NCBI RefSeq assembly: GCF_030159055.1 | Contig: NZ_BQXQ01000006.1 | Coordinates: 1-64,000, forward strand | DNA length: 64,000 bases | Direction of reading: 5' to 3' | DNA from: Acidovorax sp. SUPP3334 | GTDB lineage: Bacteria; Pseudomonadota; Gammaproteobacteria; Burkholderiales; Burkholderiaceae_C | Shown here: one piece after another, positions 8,923-16,924 of the stretch | Numbering within the stretch: the stretch's first letter is position 1 | How the letters are laid out: each line of letters begins with the position of its first letter | The notes under the pieces: model-generated | What the model was told of the DNA's origin: nothing | The model's database searches: none | What the model saw: the letters and a program-made list of their open reading frames with translations, nothing else | Made by a program: the position numbers and the translations under genes

Positions 8923-9830
8923 GAAAAACGCTTTTCCGTTGGTTCGACAGCGATGTCGGCCACAGCTTTCGCACCTCGCCCGTTGCCATCGGCGCGGCGG
9001 TGATCGCGCTGATCTGCGTGTTCTGCTCGTTCTTCGCGGGCTGGGTCGCGCCGCACAATCCGTTCGACCTCACCACGCTCGAACTGGGCGACGCGCGGCT
9101 GCCGCCCGCGTGGAGCCCCGAAGGCTCCACCAAATACCTGCTGGGCACGGACGACCAGGGCCGCGACATCCTGTCCGCGGTGATCTACGGTGCGCGCATC
9201 TCCCTCATCGTGGGCTTCGCTTCGGTGGTGCTGTCGGTGGTGGTGGGCGTGGCGCTCGGGTTGCTGGCGGGTTTTCGCGGCGGCTGGGTGGACGCGGTGC
9301 TCATGCGCCTGTGCGACGTGATGCTGTCGTTCCCGGCCATCCTGGTCGCGCTGCTGATCGCCGGCGTGGGCCGCGCGGTGTTTCCCAACGCGCACGAGTC
9401 GCTCGCGTTCGGGGTGCTGATCCTCTCGATCTCGCTCACCGGCTGGGTGCAATACGCGCGCACCGTGCGCGGCTCCACGCTGGTGGAGCGCAACAAGGAA
9501 TACGTGCAGGCCGCGCGCGTGACGGGCGTCAACTCGCTGCGCATCATGCGCAAGCACGTGCTGCCCAACGTGATGGGCCCGGTCATGGTGCTGGCCACCA
9601 TCCAGGTGGCGACGGCCATCATCACCGAGGCGACCCTGTCGTTCCTGGGCGTGGGCGCGCCGCCCACGTCGCCTTCGCTGGGCACGCTGATCCGCATCGG
9701 CAACGACTACCTGTTCTCGGGCGAATGGTGGATCACGGTGTTCCCCGGCGCCATGCTGGTGCTGATCGCGCTGTCGGTGAACCTGCTGGGCGACTGGCTG
9801 CGCGATGCGCTCAACCCCCGCCTTCGATAA
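8919..9830 (+). CDS. peptide ABC transporter permease, DppC/OppC type
   Basis: An inner-membrane permease of 303 residues. The ATG at 8919 overlaps the upstream TGA (8920-8922) and gives MRKTLFRWFDSD. An ATG at 8901 would add six residues inside the binding-protein gene and is less likely. The first membrane segment is followed by the periplasmic DppC motif LLGTDDQGRDILSAVIYGAR and the EAA coupling loop EYVQAARVTGVNSLRIMRKHVLPN. It partners the DppB-like subunit at 5088-6068. Confidence 0.92.
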   Translation: MRKTLFRWFDSDVGHSFRTSPVAIGAAVIALICVFCSFFAGWVAPHNPFDLTTLELGDARLPPAWSPEGSTKYLLGTDDQGRDILSAVIYGARISLIVGFASVVLSVVVGVALGLLAGFRGGWVDAVLMRLCDVMLSFPAILVALLIAGVGRAVFPNAHESLAFGVLILSISLTGWVQYARTVRGSTLVERNKEYVQAARVTGVNSLRIMRKHVLPNVMGPVMVLATIQVATAIITEATLSFLGVGAPPTSPSLGTLIRIGNDYLFSGEWWITVFPGAMLVLIALSVNLLGDWLRDALNPRLR

Positions 9831-10011
9831 GGATGGAGCACAACCCCCTGAGCGGCTGCGCCGCTTCCCCCTTCTCTCATCGCTGCGCGATGGGAAGGGG
9901 GACGCCGCCTTCACTGCGGGGCGGCCCTTGCTCGGCGGCCGCTGGCCCGGGCCGCGCCGGTTTCCCGCTTCACGCGCTATGCCGATTGCAACGGATAACG
10001 GATTGATTGCC
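9831..10011. repeat. dispersed GC-rich repeat (CCCCCTGAGCGGC type) inside the operon
   Basis: The gap begins with a block containing CCCCCTGAGCGGCTGCGCCG, an imperfect palindrome around CCCCCTTCTCTCATCGCTGCG/ATGGGAAGGGGG, then GACGCCGCC and GGCGGCCGCTGG. Read in reverse complement, the gap at 14154-14327 has the same order (CCCCCTGTGCCGCCTGCGG, then GGAGGG, then GACGACGCC). I recognise this as a repeat common in Comamonadaceae intergenic DNA. Here it separates dppC from dppD within one operon and may form RNA secondary structure. The only start-like feature is an ATG at 9979, weaker than the one at 10012. Confidence 0.6.
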
Positions 10012-10989
10012 ATGTCCCTTCTCGAAGTCAAGAACCTCGTCGTCGAATTCCCCAGCCGCCGCGGCACGCTGCGGGCGCTGGACGACATTTCCTTTTCCAT
10101 CGCGCCCGGCGAAATCCTGGGCGTGGTGGGCGAATCGGGTGCGGGCAAGTCGCTCACGGGCGCGGCCATCATCGGTTTGCTGGAGCCGCCGGGGCGCGTC
10201 GCCGGCGGCCAGATCGTGCTGGAGGGCCAGCGCATCGACAACCTGTCGTCGCGCGAGATGCGGCACATCCGCGGCCGGCGCATCGGCGCGATCTTCCAGG
10301 ACCCGCTCACGTCGCTTAATCCGCTGTACACGGTGGGCCAGCAGCTCATCGAAACCATCCAGGCCCACCTGCCGGTGAACGCCGCCGAGGCGCGCCGCCG
10401 CGCCATCGACCTGCTCAAGGACACGGGCATTCCGGCCGCCGAGCAGCGCGTGGACCACTACCCCCACCAGTTCTCGGGCGGCATGCGCCAGCGCGTGGTG
10501 ATCGCCCTGGCGCTGGCGGCGGAGCCGCAGCTCATCGTGGCGGACGAGCCCACCACGGCGCTGGACGTGTCGATCCAGGCGCAGATCATTCAGCTGCTGA
10601 AAAACATCTGCAAGTCGCGCGGCGCCGCCGTGATGCTCATCACCCACGACATGGGCGTGATCGCCGAGACCTGCGACCGCGTGGCCGTGCTGTACGCCGG
10701 GCGGGTGGCCGAGATCGGCCCCGTGCACGAGGTCATCAACCACCCGGCCCACCCCTATACCGCCGGGCTGATGGCGTCCATTCCCGACATGGAGCAGGAG
10801 CGCGAGCGCCTGAACCAGATCGACGGCGCCATGCCGCGCCTGAACGCCATTCCCCAGGGCTGCGCCTTCAATCCGCGCTGTCCCCACACCTTCGACCGCT
10901 GCAAGGTGGAGCGGCCCGACCTGCTGCAGGCCGGCGCCACCCGAGCCGCCTGCTGGCTGCACGGTCTGCCCAAGGAAGCCGTCGCATGA
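10012..10989 (+). CDS. dppD: peptide ABC transporter ATP-binding protein, DppD type
   Basis: A cytoplasmic ATPase of 325 residues. The Walker A motif reads GESGAGKS (about residues 42-49), the ABC signature FSGGMRQRV, Walker [13 protein letters not shown] and the switch His MLITHDMG. The C-terminal oligopeptide/dipeptide-transporter extension has the [15 protein letters not shown] cysteine cluster. The ATG at 10012 gives [13 protein letters not shown], the normal DppD beginning; a longer frame from 9805 runs through repeat sequence. The stop overlaps the next start (ATGA at 10986). Confidence 0.92.
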   Translation: MSLLEVKNLVVEFPSRRGTLRALDDISFSIAPGEILGVVGESGAGKSLTGAAIIGLLEPPGRVAGGQIVLEGQRIDNLSSREMRHIRGRRIGAIFQDPLTSLNPLYTVGQQLIETIQAHLPVNAAEARRRAIDLLKDTGIPAAEQRVDHYPHQFSGGMRQRVVIALALAAEPQLIVADEPTTALDVSIQAQIIQLLKNICKSRGAAVMLITHDMGVIAETCDRVAVLYAGRVAEIGPVHEVINHPAHPYTAGLMASIPDMEQERERLNQIDGAMPRLNAIPQGCAFNPRCPHTFDRCKVERPDLLQAGATRAACWLHGLPKEAVA

Positions 10990-12050
10990 GCGCCCACATT
11001 CCCCCGACCCCTTCCGCCAGCTCCTCCCAGCCCCTGGTGCAGGCGCACGACCTGGCCAAGACCTTCGACGTCTCCGCGCCCTGGCTCAACCGCATGCTGG
11101 AGCGCAAGCCCCGCACGCTGCTGCACGCCGTCGATGGCGTGAGCTTCGAGATCGAACGCGGCAAGACGCTGGCACTCGTGGGCGAGTCCGGCTGCGGCAA
11201 GAGCACGGTGGCGCGGCTGCTCGTGGGGCTGTACGAGCCCACGCGCGGCGGCCTGACCTTCGACGGGCAGGACGCGCATGCCGCCTTCAAGGGCAAGGAC
11301 GCGCAGGCCATGCGCCGCCGCATCCAGATGATCTTCCAGGACCCGTATGCCAGCCTGAACCCGCGCTGGCTGGTCGAGGACATCATCGGCGAGCCGCTGC
11401 GCGAGCACGGCCTCATCACCGACAAGGCCGAGCTGAAGAAGCGTGTGGGCGAATTGCTGCAGTCGGTGGGCCTGTCGCCGCTGGACATGGTCAAGTACCC
11501 GCACCAGTTCTCGGGCGGGCAGCGCCAGCGCATTTCGATCGCACGGGCCCTGGCCACCGAGCCGGAGTTCCTGGTGTGCGACGAGCCCACGTCGGCGCTC
11601 GACGTGTCGGTGCAGGCGCAGGTGCTCAACATCATGAAGGACCTGCAGCGCGAGCGGCAGCTGACCTATCTGTTCATCTCGCACAACCTCGCGGTGGTGC
11701 GGCATGTGAGCGACCAGGTCGGCGTGATGTACCTGGGCCGCCTGGTGGAGCTGGCCGACAAGCGCGAGCTGTTCGCCACGCCGCGCCATCCCTACACGCG
11801 CATGCTGCTCGATGCCATTCCCAAGATGCACGACACCGGCCGTTCGCGCACGCCGGTGCAGGGCGAAGTGCCCAACCCGCTCAATCCGCCGTCCGGCTGC
11901 GCTTTCAATCCACGGTGCCCGCACGCCAACGACCGGTGCCGCACCGAGCGCCCGCAACTGTTGAACCAGGGCGGCGCCAGGGTGGCCTGCCACGGCATCG
12001 AAGAAGGCCGCATTCCCCTCGTCGCCATGGCGGCGCCCGTGGCGATTTGA
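10986..12050 (+). CDS. dppF: peptide ABC transporter ATP-binding protein, DppF type
   Basis: The second ATPase subunit, 354 residues. It has Walker A GESGCGKS, signature FSGGQRQRI, Walker B LVCDEPTSALD, switch FISHNLAVV and the C-terminal cluster [15 protein letters not shown]. An N-terminal extension of about 20 residues rich in Pro and Ser precedes the domain. It overlaps dppD by four bases and is the last gene of the operon. A strong hairpin lies at 12110-12129. Confidence 0.92.
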   Translation: MSAHIPPTPSASSSQPLVQAHDLAKTFDVSAPWLNRMLERKPRTLLHAVDGVSFEIERGKTLALVGESGCGKSTVARLLVGLYEPTRGGLTFDGQDAHAAFKGKDAQAMRRRIQMIFQDPYASLNPRWLVEDIIGEPLREHGLITDKAELKKRVGELLQSVGLSPLDMVKYPHQFSGGQRQRISIARALATEPEFLVCDEPTSALDVSVQAQVLNIMKDLQRERQLTYLFISHNLAVVRHVSDQVGVMYLGRLVELADKRELFATPRHPYTRMLLDAIPKMHDTGRSRTPVQGEVPNPLNPPSGCAFNPRCPHANDRCRTERPQLLNQGGARVACHGIEEGRIPLVAMAAPVAI

Positions 12051-12090
12051 ACCAAATCGGCCTGCAGCGCAATCAAAACGCCGGCATGAA

Positions 12091-12109
12091 CTCCTGAATT
12101 GATAGCAAA
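12091..12109. repeat. short dispersed repeat CTCCTGAATTGATAGCAAA
   Basis: A 19-bp sequence in the dppF-doxX gap. The same 19 bases with one change (G to A in the middle) occur inside the pgi coding sequence at 17277-17295. Matching a non-coding spacer to coding DNA this closely indicates a mobile or dispersed repeat family, of a kind I associate with Comamonadaceae spacers. Confidence 0.6.
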
Positions 12110-12129
12110 GCACCGGCGAAAGCCGGTGC
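12110..12129. terminator. bidirectional terminator between dppF and doxX
   Basis: A perfect 8-bp stem, GCACCGGC/GCCGGTGC, closed by a GAAA tetraloop. It is extended outward by AAAG on the left and CTTT on the right. It sits between convergent genes, so it can end transcription of the peptide operon and of the DoxX gene. Confidence 0.7.
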
Positions 12130-12156
12130 AGTCCTTTGCCGCGGTGCGGCAGGCGT

Positions 12157-12588
12157 TCAGTTGAACTTGCCGTTCACGCCGCCGACGCTGTAGCGGCCTG
12201 CGCCCAGCAGCATGACGCTCAAGGCGCCGAACAGGTACAGCCCCTGCAGCTCCAGCGCCCAGCCGCCCTGCTGGTTGAGCGCCACCAGGTCGGCCATGTG
12301 CACCAGGCCCAGCGCCACCAGCATGTTGAGCACCACGATGGCCGCGCCGGCCCGCGCGCCCAGGCCCACGATCATCAGCACCGGCGCCAGGATTTCACCG
12401 ACGAACACCAGATAGCCCAGGGCCCCTGGCAGGCCGGCCTTTTCCAGCATGCCGCTGATGAAGCCCACGCCGTTCTGCAGCTTGAAAATGCCGTGCAGGA
12501 GCACCAGCACGCCGACGGATGCGCGCAGGACGAGTTTGCCGGCATCGTCGGATGGGGCGGCGGTGATGGTGCGGGTTGCGTTGCTCAT
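12157..12588 (-). CDS. DoxX family membrane protein
   Basis: A 143-residue inner-membrane protein with four hydrophobic segments (roughly residues 22-40, 50-70, 78-98 and 112-130). It has the DoxX-type LVLRASVGVLVLLHGIFKLQNG opening and the conserved GEILAPVLMIVGLGARAGA middle. The start at 12588 follows GGAGAGAAAC; a longer frame upstream lacks a ribosome site. Family members are linked to respiratory-chain or redox/thiol complexes, but the role here is undefined. It is a single-gene unit, divergent from the fabF relic. Confidence 0.85.
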   Translation of the reverse strand: MSNATRTITAAPSDDAGKLVLRASVGVLVLLHGIFKLQNGVGFISGMLEKAGLPGALGYLVFVGEILAPVLMIVGLGARAGAAIVVLNMLVALGLVHMADLVALNQQGGWALELQGLYLFGALSVMLLGAGRYSVGGVNGKFN

Positions 12589-12671
12589 GGGTTTCTCTCC
12601 TCTCGGGTTCAAAAATCGGAGTATGCGGGGGCGATGGATGCGCGTCAGTGCGTTTTCGCACAATGGGCCAC

Positions 12672-13221
12672 GATGTTGCAGGTGGATTCACCCCCTGGCG
12701 CCAAGTGGGCGGCGTCGTGCCCTCCATCGGGGAAGACGCGCAAGGTGGCTGGAACCCGGGCGCGGTGTTGAGCACCAAGGACGCGCGCAAGATGGACCGA
12801 TTCATTCCGTTCGCCCTCGGCGCGGCGCAGCAGGCCCTGGCGCAGGCCGGGCTGGAGCCGGCGCAGATCCAGCACCTCAACGCCCATGCCACGTCCACCT
12901 GCGTGGGCGACCGGGGCGAGCTGGCCGCGATCCGTGGCCTGTTCGGCGAAGGTGCCACGGTCGCGATCGCCTCCACCAAGGGGGCGACCGGGCATTTGCT
13001 GGGCGCCGCGGGCGCGGTGGCGTCGGTCTTCACGGTCCTGGCGCTGCGCGATCAGGTCGTGCCCGGCACGCTGAATCTGCACCGGCCCGATGAACTCGCC
13101 CAGGGCCTGGACCCTCGTGGCCCACCGGCCCCGCCCGATGGCGCTGGAGCACGCGCTGGTCAACGGCTTCGGCTTCGGCGGCGTCAACGCCTCGCTGGTG
13201 CTTCGCCGATGGGCGACCTGA
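12672..13221 (+). pseudogene. fabF-like beta-ketoacyl-ACP synthase, internally deleted and frameshifted
   Basis: Two separate pieces of a KAS II enzyme are joined. The first (about 12700-12860) matches an early region: GGVVPS, then GAVLSTKDARKMDRFIPFAL. The second (from about 12865) is the C-terminal active-site region, with LNAHATST (first catalytic His) and STKGATGHLLGAAG (second His). The stretch between, with the nucleophilic cysteine, is missing, as is the N-terminus. Near 13105 the frame shifts: the next frame continues LVAHRPRPMALEHALVNGFG, then GGVNASLVLRRWAT and stops at 13221. A full protein would be about 410 residues. No functional product is possible. Confidence 0.85.
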
Positions 13222-13222
13222 G

Positions 13223-13282
13223 TTGCTATAAAAATCATAGCTACATGCCCTAGTGAATATTGCGGTGGAGGCCTGAAAGGCT
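13223..13282. repeat. dispersed repeat with GCCCTAG and GCGGTG boxes
   Basis: The spacer between the fabF relic and hexR reads TTGCTATAAAAATCATAGCT, then ACATGCCCTAGTGAAT, ATTGCGGTGGAGGCC. The central part (13247-13267) matches 17 of 21 positions or better with 17252-17272 inside pgi. TATAAAAATCATAG-type inverted bases suggest a foldable unit. I regard it as the same repeat family as the one inside pgi. Confidence 0.6.
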
Positions 13283-13307
13283 TGTACCTTTTTGGCAGCT
13301 TGCCGGA

Positions 13308-14153
13308 TCAGGTGTACCGCTTGGCGCGCAGGTTGTCCTTCATCTGCTGCAGGCGGGGCTGCAGCGGCTCGCCGATGCGCAGGGCCACGCAGGTGGCGAG
13401 CACGTCGATCACCAGCAGGTGCAGGAGCCGCGAGACCATCGGGCTGTAGCGGTCGTAGCCCTCGGGGTGGTCGGCGGCCAGATGGATGTGGCAGGCCAGG
13501 GCGAGGGGCGAGCCGCTCGCGGTGATGGCGATGGTCGTGGCGCCGTTCTTGCGCGCGATGTCGGCCGCATCCATCAGGTCGCGCGTGCGGCCGGAGTTGG
13601 AGACGATCACCGCGCAGTCGCCCGGCCCGAGCAGCGTGGCGCTCATGACCTGCATGTGGCCGTCGCTCGTGCTGATGCTGGTGATTCCCAGCCGAAAGAA
13701 CTTGTGCTGCGCGTCCTGCGCGACGATGCCCGAATTGCCGGCGCCGTAGAACTCGATGCGCCGGCCGGTCTGCCAGGTGTCCGCGATGGCCTTGGCGGCG
13801 CGCTCGATGGCGCCCGTGCTGGCCGCGTTGCGGTACTGCAGGAAGGCTGCGGCGGCGTTGTCCACCACCTTCACCAGCACGTCGCCGGTCTTGTCGTCGG
13901 CATCCACGCTGCGGTGGATGAAGGGAACCCCTTCGCTCACGCTGCCGGCCAGCTTGAGCTTGAAGTCGGCCAGGCCGTCGTAGCCCATGCTGCGGCAAAA
14001 CCGCACCACGGTGGGCTTGCTCACGCTGGCGCGGGCGGCCAGTTCGCGCACCGGCAGCCGGGCGAAGGCCCGCGCGTCGTCCAGCACGAGCTGCGCCACG
14101 CGCTGTTCGGCAGGGGCCAGCGAGGGCAGGGATGCGGTGATTCGTTCAAGCAT
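13308..14153 (-). CDS. hexR: HexR-type RpiR family transcriptional regulator
   Basis: A 281-residue repressor. It has an N-terminal RpiR helix-turn-helix (about residues 20-75, ASVSKPTVVRFCRSMGYDGL) and a C-terminal SIS sugar-phosphate domain (about 125-255, EFYGAGNSGIVAQDAQ and VIVSNSGRTRDLMDAAD). HexR senses KDPG and controls zwf and Entner-Doudoroff genes in proteobacteria. It lies directly downstream of zwf on the same strand, which supports this assignment over other RpiR regulators. No palindrome close to the known TGTAATTAAATTACA box was found in the zwf/tal gap, so the local operator may differ. Confidence 0.88.
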   Translation of the reverse strand: MLERITASLPSLAPAEQRVAQLVLDDARAFARLPVRELAARASVSKPTVVRFCRSMGYDGLADFKLKLAGSVSEGVPFIHRSVDADDKTGDVLVKVVDNAAAAFLQYRNAASTGAIERAAKAIADTWQTGRRIEFYGAGNSGIVAQDAQHKFFRLGITSISTSDGHMQVMSATLLGPGDCAVIVSNSGRTRDLMDAADIARKNGATTIAITASGSPLALACHIHLAADHPEGYDRYSPMVSRLLHLLVIDVLATCVALRIGEPLQPRLQQMKDNLRAKRYT

Positions 14154-14327
14154 GGCTGGGGGCCTTCATCGCCGGACAGCGCGCGCGCTGCAAGCCACCG
14201 ACGCGGCCTTGACCGTCACAAGGCCGCAGAGCAGGCCACGCCAGCAGACGCCGTGGAACTGGCTTTGCCAGGCCACGGGCGTCGTCTCCCTCCGGGAGGG
14301 GGCGCCGCAGGCGGCACAGGGGGCGAC
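14154..14327. repeat. dispersed GC-rich repeat between zwf and hexR
   Basis: The 174-bp gap contains, on the minus strand, CCCCCTGTGCCGCCTGCGG, then GCCCCCTCCCGGAGGG and GACGACGCC, followed by GTGGCCTGGCAAAGCC. The order matches the block at 9831-10011. No gene is visible. It separates zwf from hexR and could uncouple their expression through RNA structure. Confidence 0.55.
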
Positions 14328-15794
14328 TCAAGTCTCTTCCATCCAGCTGTGGCCGTCGCGCGCCACCATGGCGCTGGCGGCGCTGGGGCCCCAGCTGCCG
14401 GCGGCGTAGGGCCGAGGGCCGTCGTCGGAGTCGCGCCAGGCCTGCATGATGGGCTCCACCCAGCGCCAGGCGGCTTCCTGCTCGTCGGCGCGCACGAAGA
14501 GGTTCAGGCGCCCGCCGATGACGTCCAGCAGCAGGCGCTCGTAGGCACCGACGCGCTCGGCGCCGAAGCGCTGCTCGAAGTCGAGGTCCAGGTGCACTGG
14601 CACCAGCGCCTGTGCCTCCGACACCCGGCTGCCGCGTTTTTCCTGCCCCGCGGCGAACAGGTGCAGGGCCACCCCGTCGCGCGGCTGCAGATGGATCACC
14701 AGCCGGTTGGCCGCGCCCAGCGGCGAGCGGTAGATGGGGTGGGGCGTGGGGCGGAAGTTGATGGCGATGTGCGCCTCGTGCGAGGCCAGGCGTTTGCCCG
14801 TGCGCACATAGAACGGCACGCCGGCCCAGCGCCAGTTGGCGATTTCGGTGCGCAGCGCCACGAAGGTTTCGGTGCGGCTGCCCGGCGCCACGCCGTCTTC
14901 GTCGGCATAGCCCTTCACGCGTTCGCCGCTCAGGCTGCCCGCCGTGTACTGGCCGCGCACCACGTCGCGGGCCAGGGTGGCGGGCGTCCACGGCGCCAGC
15001 GAGCGCAGCACCTTGAGCTTTTCGTCGCGGATGGCGTCGGCGTGGGCGTTGATGGGCGGCTCCATGCCGATGGCGCACAGCAGCTGCAGCGCGTGGTTCT
15101 GGACCATGTCGCGCAGGGCGCCCGTGCCGTCGTAGAACGCGCCGCGCTTTTCCACGCCCAGCTTCTCGGCCATGGTGATCTCGATGCTGGCCACGGTCTC
15201 GCGGCGCCACAGGGGCTCGAACAGCGCGTTGCCGAATCGCAGCGCCAGCAGGTTCTGCACCGATGGCTTGCCCAGGTAGTGGTCGATGCGGAAGATCTGC
15301 CACTCGTTGAACACCGTGCGCACCGCCGCATTGATGGCGCGGTTGGATTCGAGGTCGTGGCCCAGGGGCTTTTCCAGCACCACGCGCGTGTTCGGCGTGG
15401 CGAGCCCGGCAGCGCCGAGCTGTTCGCAGGCGGTGGTGAACAGGCCCGGCGCGGTGGCGAGGTACATCACCACCGTGTCGGCTTTGCGCTCGCCCAGGCG
15501 CGCCGCCAGCCGCGCGTAGTCTTCGGGCTTGGACAGGTCCATGCGCTGGTATTGCAGCAGCGAGGCGAACTGTTCGAACTCCTCGGCACTGGGGCGCTTG
15601 TCGTCCACCACGGCGGCGAAGCGGCTGGCGATCAGTTCGCGGTAGGCGGCGTCGGTGAGGTCGTCGCGCGCCACGCCGATGATGCGGCCGCCTTCGGGCA
15701 GCGAGCCGTGGCGAAAGGCCTGTAAAAGCGCCGGCAGCAGCTTGCGCCATGCCAGATCCCCCGTGCCGCCGAACAGAACCAGATCGAAACTCAT
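14328..15794 (-). CDS. zwf: glucose-6-phosphate 1-dehydrogenase
   Basis: A cytoplasmic enzyme of 488 residues oxidising glucose 6-phosphate to 6-phosphogluconolactone with NADP+ or NAD+. It is the entry to the pentose phosphate and Entner-Doudoroff routes. The N-terminal nucleotide fold has GGTGDLAWRKL (residues 9-19), and the substrate/catalytic block RIDHYLGK is present, as is FYVRTGKRLASH. Length is normal. The start at 15794 gives MSFDLVLFGG. It is divergent from tal-pgi across a 179-bp gap and followed by hexR. Confidence 0.95.
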   Translation of the reverse strand: MSFDLVLFGGTGDLAWRKLLPALLQAFRHGSLPEGGRIIGVARDDLTDAAYRELIASRFAAVVDDKRPSAEEFEQFASLLQYQRMDLSKPEDYARLAARLGERKADTVVMYLATAPGLFTTACEQLGAAGLATPNTRVVLEKPLGHDLESNRAINAAVRTVFNEWQIFRIDHYLGKPSVQNLLALRFGNALFEPLWRRETVASIEITMAEKLGVEKRGAFYDGTGALRDMVQNHALQLLCAIGMEPPINAHADAIRDEKLKVLRSLAPWTPATLARDVVRGQYTAGSLSGERVKGYADEDGVAPGSRTETFVALRTEIANWRWAGVPFYVRTGKRLASHEAHIAINFRPTPHPIYRSPLGAANRLVIHLQPRDGVALHLFAAGQEKRGSRVSEAQALVPVHLDLDFEQRFGAERVGAYERLLLDVIGGRLNLFVRADEQEAAWRWVEPIMQAWRDSDDGPRPYAAGSWGPSAASAMVARDGHSWMEET

Positions 15795-15973
15795 CGTTGT
15801 CGCATCCCCAGTAGATTGGTAAGTAAGCTGCCGGGCATGTTACCGAGTTTCATCATGAGGCGGCGACTGACAGGAACCCCGGTTACCGCGCAATACACTC
15901 TTCGGTTGCCGTGCCGCTCGGCCCTGCCTGAGCGCTTTCGCACGCCATCTCACGCCATCCCCGGGAGCATTGC

Positions 15974-16921
15974 ATGAACCAACTCGACGCCCTCAAACAG
16001 GTCACCACCGTGGTGGCCGACACGGGCGACTTCCGCCAATTGAGCGCCTACCAGCCGCAGGATGCGACGACCAATCCTTCGCTCATCCTGAAGGCGGTGC
16101 AAAAACCCGATTACGCGCCGCTGCTGCAAGAGGCCGTGACCCGCTGGAAGGGCCATCCGGTGGAAGAGATCATGGACCGGCTGATCGTGCGGTTCGGCTG
16201 CGAAATCCTTTCCCTCATTCCCGGCCGCGTTTCCACCGAAGTGGATGCCCGCCTGTCGTTCGACACCATGGCCACCGTCACGCGGGGCGAACGCATCATC
16301 GAGCTGTACCAGGCCGAGGGCGTGGACACCGCCCGGGTGCTCATCAAGATCGCCGCGACCTGGGAAGGCATCGAGGCCGCCCGCATCCTGGAAGAGCGCG
16401 GCATCCACACCAATCTCACGCTGCTTTTCTCCCCCGTGCAGGCCGTGGCCTGCGGCCGCGCCAAGGTCAAGCTCATCTCGCCCTTCGTCGGCCGCATCTA
16501 CGACTGGTACAAGAAGCAGGCGGGCGCCCAGTGGGACGAAGCCGCCATGGCCGGCCCCAACGACCCGGGCGTGCAGTCGGTGCGCCAGATCTACCAGTAC
16601 TACAAGCACTTCGGCATTGCGACCGAAGTCATGGGCGCGAGCTTTCGCAACGTGGGGCAGATCACGGCGCTGGCCGGCTGCGACCTGCTCACCATTGCGC
16701 CCGACCTGCTGGCGCAGCTGGCAGCCAGCGAAGCGCCCCTGACCCGCGCGCTCGACCCCGATGCCGCAAAGGCGCTGGATCTGCCGGCCATCGAATACGA
16801 CGAGCCTGCCTTTCGCTACGCCTTCAACGCCGACGCCATGGCCACCGAAAAGCTCGCCGAGGGCATCCGCGCCTTCGCGGCCGATGCGGCCAAGCTCGAA
16901 CAGATGATGCAGGCCGCCTGA
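15974..16921 (+). CDS. tal: transaldolase
   Basis: A 315-residue class I transaldolase (TalB size). The Schiff-base lysine lies in [12 protein letters not shown], followed by the substrate-binding block [13 protein letters not shown]. The N-terminal DATTNPSLI motif is also present. It transfers dihydroxyacetone units between sedoheptulose 7-phosphate and glyceraldehyde 3-phosphate. The ATG at 15974 follows GGGAG. It is first of a two-gene unit with pgi, 3 bp apart, divergent from zwf. Confidence 0.95.
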   Translation: MNQLDALKQVTTVVADTGDFRQLSAYQPQDATTNPSLILKAVQKPDYAPLLQEAVTRWKGHPVEEIMDRLIVRFGCEILSLIPGRVSTEVDARLSFDTMATVTRGERIIELYQAEGVDTARVLIKIAATWEGIEAARILEERGIHTNLTLLFSPVQAVACGRAKVKLISPFVGRIYDWYKKQAGAQWDEAAMAGPNDPGVQSVRQIYQYYKHFGIATEVMGASFRNVGQITALAGCDLLTIAPDLLAQLAASEAPLTRALDPDAAKALDLPAIEYDEPAFRYAFNADAMATEKLAEGIRAFAADAAKLEQMMQAA

Positions 16922-16924
16922 CCC

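Noticed and set aside
15795..15973. HexR operator between zwf and tal
   Set aside because: No palindrome near the known TGTAATTAAATTACA box was found. GGTAA...TTACC (15819-15845 region) is too short and too widely spaced to call.
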